From the NCBI GenBank assembly GCA_002049455.2, contig KV919035.1, positions 43,081 to 107,080 of the forward strand: a DNA stretch of 64,000 bases, written 5' to 3'. A program made the translations under genes and the position numbers. Shown in pieces: positions 56,867 through 64,000 of the stretch. This DNA comes from Porphyra umbilicalis (taxonomy: Eukaryota; Rhodophyta; Bangiophyceae; Bangiales; Bangiaceae). Positions within the stretch are counted from its first letter, which is position 1. Each line of letters starts with the position of its first letter. Below the pieces are notes generated by a model. The model saw only the letters and a program-made list of their open reading frames with translations. It did no database searches and was not told the origin of the DNA.

Positions 56867-57398
56867 GGCCCGGACTGCGCGTCAGGGGGCGGGGGGGGCA
56901 CGCGGGTGCACGCGCCAGCGGCGTGCTCGGGCAGTGATGGGGCGGCGGCGGGGACCGGCGGCCGCCCGCCAGCGGCCACTGGGGTGTCGGCGGCGGGGCC
57001 GGGGGGGGTCTGCGGCCGGTCGGCCGCGTCGGTGGCGCGTGGGGGTGGCGCCGAGCGGTGCAGTACATATAGTACAGGAGCCGGTTGGGCAGGCGCCACC
57101 AGGCCTGGTACAGTATAATATATCCTGCAGGATGGCCAAGCACGGGGTCATCGTGTCAAGTAGCCCACGGAGACCCACGGCGTGATCCATCGTCTCCATG
57201 GGGAGAAAAAAAACGGCTTGGACGGGCGCGTGCCGGTTTTTCTGGAACAACGTCTGCCACACGACCGACACTGCATCTGAGGCAAGGACCACACAACACC
57301 TGCTCCACAGCACGGTGGCCCACCCCATCCACGGTAGGAACACGTGCGCTGTGCCCACCCCCGCTGCCCGCCCGACCAGCAGCGACGGGCGCAGGGCG
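56867..57398. other. Intergenic between Fe-SOD 3' end and METTL16 5' end
   Basis: Contains an AT-rich patch at 57063-57125 (CAGTACATATAGTACAG and GTACAGTATAATATATCC) in otherwise GC-rich DNA. On the minus strand this sits about 200-250 bp upstream of the METTL16 start and could be core promoter. TACAGTA also resembles the end of mariner-like elements, but I found no matching second end. Confidence 0.35.
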
Positions 57399-58076
57399 TC
57401 AAGCATTCTCCTCAACGGCCTCGGTGTACCGCTTCTCCACGCCGGGCCAGTCGACGACCGACCACCACGCCTGCAGACTCGGGCAGGCAGAGAAGCACAA
57501 TGCAGACAAAAGAGACACACCAGCAGCAACCCAGGCCAGGCGACACGTGCGCCCCACGCGCGTCAGTCGGCAGGGACAAACGGCGGCGCCACCCCCGGGG
57601 GCCCCCACGCGCACCCGCCCGCCGCCGCCACCGCCGCCGCCGCCACGCGCACCGCACCAACGTACCTCGACGTATTCCGGGCGCCGGTTTTGGTACTGCA
57701 CATAGTAGGCGTGCTCCCACACGTCGAGGCCGAGGATGGGCACGACGCCCGCCTTGGCCGCGTACGGCACGTCCTGGTTGGCGGTCGTCGTGACGACCAT
57801 GCGGTTGCCGCCGGCCGTGTCGACGGCCAGCCACACCCACCTGCCCGAGGAACACGGGGGAGCAAACCACATTGGGGCACGCATCCAGCCGGCCAAGCAC
57901 GGGGGGGGCGCACGCGAGCCGGGCATGGTGCGGTGTGAGTCGCGTCGCCAGAGGCGCAAGACAACCCACACGGCGGGGGCGCAACAAAACGCACACGGCG
58001 GGAAAGCCACACGGAGGAGCGGCGCCACCCGCAACACCACACATGTGCCCGCCACGCGTCGACGGCGCGGGGCCCG

Positions 58077-58109
<33 letters not shown>

Positions 58110-59168
58110 ACGCACGTACCCGCTCCCAAACAGCCCCGTCGCCGCCGCCGAAAACGCCGACCGCATCTTGTCAAAGGAGCCAAACCCCCCGTCAATGGCC
58201 TCGCTCAACACCACCGACGGCGCGGGCGACGTGCCCGGCGCGGTCATGGAGCGGAAAAAGAGTTGGTGGTTGACGTCTGTCACCGCCCGCCACGCGCCGG
58301 CGCCACACAAAAAGCCACGAGGGAGGGGGCGGGGGGTGCCACGGCAGCGACGCGAGCGAGCCGCGGGGCGCGCGCGTCAGTCGTGTCCACCCACACACAC
58401 CTGACGCCCGCGGGCGTGGCGACCCCCCCCGCCGCACGAGTCACCCCCCCCCCCCCTCCACCGCGTGTGCGGTCCGCGCGCGCGGCCGTCGACCCCCCGC
58501 CTCGGCGCCGCGCCCGAGGCGCCCGGGCGCGCCCCCACAGGGCCCCCCCCCCCCCCCCCCCCCCCCAACGTACACCCCCCCCATTGTTACGGATCGCCGC
58601 CCGCAGCGCCGGGTCGGCAATCGCCGAGCCGCCCCGCCCGCCCGCCGACCCGACGTTGGCGAGGAGCTTGCGCAGGGCGCCCTCGGTGGTGACCACGTCC
58701 GCGAGGCCCGCCGCCGCGAGCGCCGCGTTGAGCTTCTTGGTGTAGGCCGCAAAGTGCTTGTCGTGCTGTGGCGGGTGGCCCCGCGCCGGGAGGGAGCGGC
58801 GGGCATCCAACAGCAATGGCGGCACGGGTGTCAGTGGGGGCGCCTGGCGGGTCGCCACAAAAATAGATATGGAGTGTCACGCACGGCGCGCGTCGGCGGC
58901 GCGCGGGCGCCCACCCCACCCACCCGCACCGGCGCGACCCGCCGCTGGGCCGACGCACCCCCATTGCCGGCGCCCTCCGCACGCGTCCACCCGCACCGCC
59001 ACCGCCGGCGCGTCGTCTGCACGACCTGGGCAGCGAGTGCCTGCCCTCCCTTCCCCCCCACCCCCCCCCCCCCCCCCCCCCCCCAAACGCACATGCAGCT
59101 TCATCGTCACCGCGTCAATCGCCGGCTCCAACGCGTCCGCCGCGTAGGGGAGGGGCGGCAGCGCAAAG

Positions 59169-59201
<33 letters not shown>

Positions 59202-59484
59202 TCGGCCGCCCGCGCCGCCCCGCCGCCGCGGGTGGGCGGCGGCACGGCCAGCGCGGCAATGGCGGCGGCGGCGGCGGCGAGAAAGTGGCGGCGGCCCGTC
59301 GTGGGCGGCGGGGGGGGGGTGCGCACCCCCGACGCGCGCACGGAGGATGCGCCGGCGGCGGGGGGGGGGGGGCGGGGGGGAGGGACCGCCGCCGAGGGCG
59401 GGGCGTGCCCGCCCCGACGCCCCGGCGGCCGCCGCCGAGGCCCGCGGCGGGGGCGCCGACAAAGGCGGTCGGGGTGGTGGTCAT
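57399..59484 (-). CDS. Iron superoxide dismutase with plastid-type presequence, five exons
   Basis: The enzyme dismutates superoxide to peroxide and oxygen. Exons: 59484-59093, 58765 to about 58575, 58276-58120, 57840-57666 and 57470-57399. Introns start GTGCGT, GTACGT (or GTGTAC), GTACGT and GTACGT, and end AG. Spliced motifs: [34 protein letters not shown] (first metal His), NNGG then NHQLFF (second His), [30 protein letters not shown] (metal Asp and His) and a [11 protein letters not shown] end. These are Fe-type rather than Mn-type signatures. The first exon encodes a presequence of about 100 residues: a Ser/Ala/Arg-rich start, then a twin-arginine [18 protein letters not shown] segment ending ARA, as in thylakoid-lumen Tat precursors. 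One G/C run (59356-59380) breaks the frame inside the presequence, and the NNGG exon end sits in another run. Confidence 0.9.
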
Positions 59485-60121
59485 GGTCGGTGGGGAGGTG
59501 TGGGACGGTTGAGGAATGGGAATGGGAAGGGGGTGGCGGGGTGGGGTGGCGGGCGAGGCGGGGGGGGGGGGGGGGGCAAACCACGAGCCGACGGGCGGGT
59601 CAGCAGACGCGCGTGTCGATGGCGGTGGGGGGCGGGGGGGGGGCGGATCAATGCGCGGGGATGGGGGGGGGCTGAGATCAGGCGCGCGTGCATGCATGGG
59701 CGCCGGCCGGAGCGGCGGGCGAGCTCCCGCGCACCCGGTGCTCGTGGCCGCCTCGGCCCAAAAAAATACGCGAGTCCGACCAGCGGTGTCGGGGTGCGGC
59801 GCCGGTGCCGCCGACACGGGCGGGGTCGCCGCCGTGGGGTCGTCGGTGGTCGGACGCATGCGCTCCCTCTTTTTTTTTTTTTTTTTTTGTTCTGTCTGTG
59901 CCACCACGGCGGACGCGGGGTGGGGGGGGGGGGGGTGCCGTGGCGCAGCGCCGGCGTGGCGCCGGGGGTGCCCCGCCAGTGGCGCGTGGCGGCGGCCGCG
60001 CCCGTCCCGTCGCCCGCTGCGTGCACGCGCCGACAGACGGGCGGCGCGTTTGTGGTGGGGGGCCCCCCGCGCGGTCGCGGTCGCCGCCCGCGGCGCCGAC
60101 AGACAAACCGCCCGCGTCGTG
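59485..60121. other. Fe-SOD 5' flank; poly-T tract
   Basis: GC-rich DNA upstream of Fe-SOD. It holds several G runs and an 18-base T run at 59872-59889 (poly-A on the Fe-SOD strand), followed by CTGTCTGTG. No gene motif. Confidence 0.4.
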
Positions 60122-60123
60122 TA

Positions 60124-60909
60124 CAGTACGTACCCAATATTACTTGTCCACCCCTATCCGTGGCCAATGCGCACGGTTGCTGAGACCGGCCTCACACCAA
60201 CCGCGCTTGCTGCTGCCGCACTACAAAGGAGCCTTTGTCGGAGAAGAAGACCAACACCCAGTGGTCGGTCCCCGACCCGTGGTTCCTCGTCCACGAGGCG
60301 TGTGTCCTTGTTGTAAGACGAGGAGAACTTTCTTGGCAGGAGAACGAGATGACGATCCAAGGCTCTTGACGGCCTTCTGCATCGTTTGGAAAGACAAGTG
60401 GGGGAGAGAGGGCCCTCCAGCAGTGTTGGTGCTCTCGGCATCGTGTTATTCATTATTTTCTGCCAGACTGGCGAAGGGGGCGTCCTGCTCCAGCAGACGG
60501 AGCCCGGGCAGCTTGCATTCACTTACCACCTTTGTCCTGCCCCTGTTTACATTCGCAGCCAGCCCGCCATACCCCCGAGTGGCGGTAGCGACGTAAGCAT
60601 CCGTTCTTCGATTGTGGCTGATGGACGTTGCCATGTCGCCGTTGAGCTGTTTGGTGGCGAACATCTCCTTGATCGCGCCTACCTGCAGAGGGGTGATGGG
60701 GGTCCTTCGACATCCCGCCATGATGGTTCTGGTGAGTTTCTATCCGCTGGTGACAAGCTGGGGGCGTTTCTTCGTAGGTCACCGGGTGAACGCTCCACGC
60801 ACAAGTCCCCAGAATGTGGCAGATCAGGGCCAGAGAGGCCGATTATCCAATCCCATTGACGACAGCAATCGCCTTTCCAGGGTGGGCAAATAATATTGGG
60901 TACGTACTG
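60124..60909 (-). mobile_element. Tc1/mariner-type element, 786 bp, with TA target duplication
   Basis: The ends are 30-bp inverted repeats matching at 28 positions and beginning CAGTACGTACCCAATATTA. They are flanked by TA at 60122-60123 and 60910-60911. CAGT ends and TA duplication are typical of Tc1/mariner. The minus strand keeps a 91-codon frame (60446-60721) with an N-terminal helix-turn-helix-like opening (ITPLQVGAIKEMFA) and RGRTKVVSECKLPGL. Further downstream in other phases TMQKAVKSLGSSSRS resembles the second DNA-binding helix of these transposases. The catalytic DDE part is missing or unreadable, so it is a deleted, non-autonomous copy. Confidence 0.82.
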
Positions 60910-61057
60910 TACGTCCCTGACCGTTTCCTGTTGACAAGGCGCACGCCCAACGCAAAACCCCACGCAGAAAACCCCGCCCTGCACGGCCGACGCGCGCGTG
61001 CCGACCGCCCGGCGCGGCGCGCGCGGCGGCGGCCCCCCCCCCGTCGGGCCCCCCTCC

Positions 61058-61411
61058 TCAACAGCGCTCGAGCCCCCCCTCGATGAACGCGCGCACGCAA
61101 CGCTTGCGGTTGCCCCCGTAGGCCGCCCGCCGCACGCAGCAGAGGCCCACGCAGCACGTGGTGCGGCACCGCTGCCCGATGACGGGGCCGGGGCACGCGA
61201 TTTGGCGCGCCACCACGGGCGGCAGCGGCGCGGCGGCGACGGTGGCGGCGGCGGCGGCGTCGGCGGCGGCGGCGCGGTCGTCAGCGGCGAGGGTCGGGGG
61301 GGGGGCACCCCCGACCGCGTCCGTAGACGGCACGGCGGCGGCAATGGACACGAGGCCGAGGAGGAGGAGCAGCGCCAGGGCGGCGGCGGAGCGGGCAAAG
61401 GAAGGAGCCAT
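61058..61411 (-). CDS. Small secreted cysteine-rich protein (8 Cys)
   Basis: The frame encodes 117 residues from ATG 61411. The N-terminus is a textbook signal peptide: MAPSF with an Arg, then a hydrophobic core LALLLLLGLVSIAAA. An Ala/Pro-rich linker of about 45 residues follows, then a compact C-terminal domain of about 45 residues with eight cysteines spaced C-x8-C-x3-CC-x3-CC-x12-C-x11-C. The last residue is the eighth cysteine. This fits an extracellular disulfide-stabilised peptide (defence, signalling or wall protein), probably released from a pro-region, but I cannot match the pattern to a named family. No intron is needed. The gene stands alone between a mariner element and GC-rich intergenic DNA. 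Confidence 0.7.
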   Translation of the reverse strand: MAPSFARSAAALALLLLLGLVSIAAAVPSTDAVGGAPPPTLAADDRAAAADAAAAATVAAAPLPPVVARQIACPGPVIGQRCRTTCCVGLCCVRRAAYGGNRKRCVRAFIEGGLERC

Positions 61412-62691
61412 GGTGCCGGGGGGGGAGGGACGCGCGCGGGCGCGGTGGGACCGACGGGGGCGGTGAGAGGGCGGAGCGGGTGGATGACCTTGAGGGTGTG
61501 GCCGGCGGGGGTGGGGGCGTCGGTATGTGGGCGCCTTGGCGTGGACGGGGGGGGGTGGGCGGCGGCCTTCACGCGGGCCCCCCCGGAGCCACCTTTATAC
61601 TGGTAACCGCGCCGCCCGTGGCCGGTCGAGCCGACCGGCGACCGGTCCGCGCGGGCGCCCCCACGGCGGGGAGCCGAGACCCCGCCGCCCGCGGGCGCGC
61701 GCGCGCGCGCCCACCCCCTCAGCGGCAACCCACGGCGCCGCTTGCCCCCAGCGGTCGACCGACCGGGGCCCGCAAGGACGACACCGCCACCACCGTCACC
61801 CAACCGCCCGCCATGTGCCGCGTCGGCCGCCGCGACGACCGTGCGTGGCGCCGGCGGACCGAGACGAAGGAGCCGGCGTGCCGCGCCGCGGCACACACGC
61901 CGACGGGGTGCCCCGCGGGGGGCGGGGCGCGCCCGCCCTCCTCCCCCGCCGGGGGTGTGCGTCTGCGCGGCGCGCGACGACGGCCGTCTGCCGCCGCCGT
62001 CGCCCGTCCAGTCCCCACGGCGGGGCGGCACGGGGCGAGGCGGCGCCCGCGGGGGGCACGCGGCGCCCGCGCGGCGCGTCGTGGCGGCGCCGCCGCCGCG
62101 GCACGGGGCGGCGGCGCGGCCGACCGGCGGCGCCGTGGGTCTGTGTGGCCCCGAGACGCCCGCCCGCGGTGCGGGCGCGTCGCCAGCCCGACGCCGACCG
62201 GCGGTCGGGCGCGGCGGCGCGCCCGCGCCCCGTGCGAGCGCGCCGTGCCGGGGACACGGTGCGGGTTTGTCTTTTTGGCGCGGGCGCCGCGCGCGCCCCC
62301 CCCCCGCCGCCCGACGAGGTGCCCCACGGCGCCCGCAACGGGAGGGTGTGGCCACGACGGACGGGGGCCGCCGCCGCGGCGCCCGGCCGGCGAGCGGCCG
62401 ACCGAGACGGCGGGGGGGTGGCGGTACGGGCGGCAGGCGGCCCGTGCCACGGCGCCGGCACGGCGCCGCGTCTGTTGGTGTTTCCTCAGACCCGTGGGGC
62501 CACCACTGCCCGTCTGTCTGCCGGCCGTCGGGCGGGTCCAGTGGCGCCCACGGGTGCCCGTGGCGGCGGCGGCCGCGCCCGCCCGCCGGCGGGGGTGTGC
62601 TCGCCCATCCACGCATTAGCTAGGCTACGCGGCAGGGCGGGGTGGCGCATACGCGCGGCCCGTGGCAGGACGTCCATGCGCGCGCCACCGT
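61412..62691. other. Extremely GC-rich intergenic DNA
   Basis: Open frames are long on both strands (for example 645 codons on the minus strand at 60679-62616 and 379 on the plus at 61480-62619) but are Arg/Pro/Ala/Gly strings without motifs. The minus-strand one even runs through the mariner element. I take them as stop-poor GC artefacts. The part adjoining 61411 should hold the promoter of the secreted protein. Confidence 0.5.
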
Positions 62692-62719
62692 TGCGGTACT
62701 GGTTGCAACCAGTACCGCA
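62692..62719. repeat. 28-bp perfect palindrome
   Basis: TGCGGTACTGGTTG is followed immediately by its exact reverse complement, with no spacer. It lies 313 bp upstream of the oxidosqualene cyclase start codon. Confidence 0.9.
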
Positions 62720-62781
62720 GGCTGTTCAGCACAGTACAGCGCAGTGGCGTCAGGACTGCAAATACATGTCCCACGCCACCG

Positions 62782-62823
62782 TCAAGTGACGCAACGGCAA
62801 TATCAAGTGACGCAACGGCAATA
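62782..62823. repeat. 21-bp direct tandem duplication
   Basis: Two perfect adjacent copies of a 21-mer beginning TCAAGTGACGCAACGG, 208-250 bp upstream of the oxidosqualene cyclase ATG. CAAGTGACGCAA contains a TGACG core, a known bZIP target word. Confidence 0.85.
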
Positions 62824-63031
62824 TCAAAAAAAAATGTTCTGGGCGACACATCGTCTTTCCAAGTACGTGTGAAGGCACTGACGTGCAAATACGCATACCG
62901 CAGGCGATGCTGGTGGATCAAACCGCCTGGAGCCTGCGCATCGTACGCGCGCAGGCCTCCTCCCCCCCCTCGTCACCTTCTTTTTCTTCTGTTGTGCTTC
63001 TTCCCCCCCGCCCCCCCCGCCACCTCTGACA

Positions 63032-64000
63032 ATGTGGCGCCTCACCACGGACCGCGGGCGGCAGGTGTGGACGGAGCCCGCCGCCCTCCCTCCCGCGGGC
63101 ACCCCCGACGGCGACGCCGCCCGGTCGGTCGTGGCTGCCGTCGAGGCGGCGCGCGCGGCGTTTACCGCCTCGCGGCTCACCCAAAAGCACGCCGGCGACA
63201 AGGTCCTCCGCGCGCTCGCCGCCGCGGGGCTGCTCAACAACCCCACGGCGGCGGCGGCGGCGGCGGCGGCTGCCGGCGGTGGTCCCGCCGCTGCCGCCGC
63301 CGACGTGGCGACGGCGGCGGCGCCCGCCCCCCCCCCGCCCGTGCCCGTCGGTTCCCCCTCGGGCGCCGGGGAAGAGGTCGACGCCGCCCTCTGCCGCGGC
63401 GTCGACTACTTTGCGACGCTGCAGATGGGGGACGGCCACTGGCCCGGCGACTATGGGGGCCCGATGTTCCTCCTCCCCGGCCTCCTCATCGTGGCCCACA
63501 TTACGGGCACGGCGCTCGGGGCGGCAACGACGGCGGAGCTGGTGCGGTACCTCATCAACCACCCCAACGCCGATGGCGGGTACGGGCTGCACATTGAGGG
63601 GCCGTCGACGGTGTTTGGGACGACGCTCTCGTACGTGTCGCTGCGGCTGTTGGGCGTGCCGCCCGACGACCCCGTCGCCGCGGCGGCGCGCTCGTGGCTG
63701 CACGCCGCGGGCGGCGCGGCGGGCATCCCGTCATGGGGCAAATTCTGGCTCGCCCTCCTCGGCGTGTACGAGTGGGCGGGGCTCAACCCGCTGACGCCCG
63801 AAATGTGGTTGTTGCCCTACGGCCTGCCCGTCCACCCGGGGCGGTATTGGATCCACTGCCGCGCCGTGTACCTGCCGATGAGCTACCTGTACGGGCGGCG
63901 GGCGACGTATGGTGGGGACGACGTGACGGCCGCCCTTCGGCGGGAGCTGTACGTCGAGCCGTACGGCTCGCACGCGTGGCCGCGCCTCCGCAACCGCTGC
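63032..64000 (+). CDS. Oxidosqualene cyclase (cycloartenol/lanosterol synthase type), N-terminal part
   Basis: The enzyme cyclises 2,3-oxidosqualene to the first sterol, in red algae and plants usually cycloartenol. The frame begins MWRLTTDRGRQVW, the standard opening of sterol-type cyclases, and stays open for 323 codons to the window edge. Conserved motifs: DYFATLQMGDGHWPGDYGGP (first QW-type repeat and the active-site approach), LPGLLIVAHITG, INHPNADGGYGLHIEGPSTVFGT (second QW-type region), PSWGKFWLALLGVYEWAG, LPYGLPVHPGRYWIHCRAVYLPMSYLYG and PYGSHAWPRLRN. An Ala/Gly/Pro-rich insertion at about residues 70-110 is unusual. The product-determining residues and the DCTAE motif lie beyond the window, so cycloartenol versus lanosterol cannot be decided. 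No intron is seen so far. Confidence 0.93.
   Translation, partial: MWRLTTDRGRQVWTEPAALPPAGTPDGDAARSVVAAVEAARAAFTASRLTQKHAGDKVLRALAAAGLLNNPTAAAAAAAAAGGGPAAAAADVATAAAPAPPPPVPVGSPSGAGEEVDAALCRGVDYFATLQMGDGHWPGDYGGPMFLLPGLLIVAHITGTALGAATTAELVRYLINHPNADGGYGLHIEGPSTVFGTTLSYVSLRLLGVPPDDPVAAAARSWLHAAGGAAGIPSWGKFWLALLGVYEWAGLNPLTPEMWLLPYGLPVHPGRYWIHCRAVYLPMSYLYGRRATYGGDDVTAALRRELYVEPYGSHAWPRLRNRC

Noticed and set aside
57063..57125. A second mariner end (TACAGTATAATATATCC)
   Set aside because: No inverted partner was found within the window, so it is only noted as an AT-rich, possibly promoter, patch.
60679..62616. 645-codon minus-strand open frame
   Set aside because: It runs through the mariner element and the cysteine-rich gene in another phase and is mostly Arg/Pro/Ala. 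It is a stop-poor GC artefact.
61480..62789. 379- and 420-codon plus-strand open frames
   Set aside because: They overlap each other in different phases, carry no motif and have extreme Arg/Pro/Gly content.

Overview
The window is eukaryotic nuclear DNA. It is GC-rich and loaded with repeats. The recognisable genes are an mRNA/snRNA m6A methyltransferase (METTL16 family), a C-terminal-motor kinesin, an Fe-type superoxide dismutase with a plastid-style presequence, a mitochondrial P5C dehydrogenase and a sterol-forming oxidosqualene cyclase. Genes have few introns (0 to 4), introns begin GTACGT or GTGCGT, and Ty1/copia, Ty3/gypsy (chromovirus), hAT and Tc1/mariner sequences surround them. Together this fits a photosynthetic protist, most likely a bangiophycean red alga of the Porphyra/Pyropia type. 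That assignment is inference; no rRNA, tRNA or organellar marker was seen.

Layout. 1-5.7 kb is a transposon graveyard: a gypsy reverse transcriptase split by nested insertions, satellite-like repeats, and a chromodomain remnant. 5.76-8.43 kb (minus) is a three-exon P5C dehydrogenase whose frame is broken at C/G homopolymers and whose C-terminus looks replaced. 9.5-13.1 kb (minus) is a 5'-truncated copia element with two nonsense codons. 13.1-19.3 kb is mostly gene-free and holds a 753-bp hAT-type element with a perfect 8-bp target duplication.

19.36-45.07 kb is the dominant feature: 7.75 head-to-tail copies of a 3,317-bp unit, almost identical to one another, carrying open frames (notably 306 and 166 codons, minus strand) that I cannot assign to any family. 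45.8-48.05 kb is a (GGC)-rich minisatellite. 48.3-51.7 kb is a patchwork of small inverted-repeat elements and duplicated blocks.

52.6-64 kb is the gene-dense end: kinesin-14 (plus), METTL16 (minus, convergent with the kinesin), Fe-SOD (minus, five exons), a 786-bp mariner-type element, a small secreted 8-cysteine protein (minus), and the start of an oxidosqualene cyclase (plus, running off the end). There is no operon logic; each gene appears independent.

Several genes read correctly only if G/C homopolymer runs are miscounted by one or two bases. This suggests consensus errors in a long-read assembly at least as strongly as pseudogenes.
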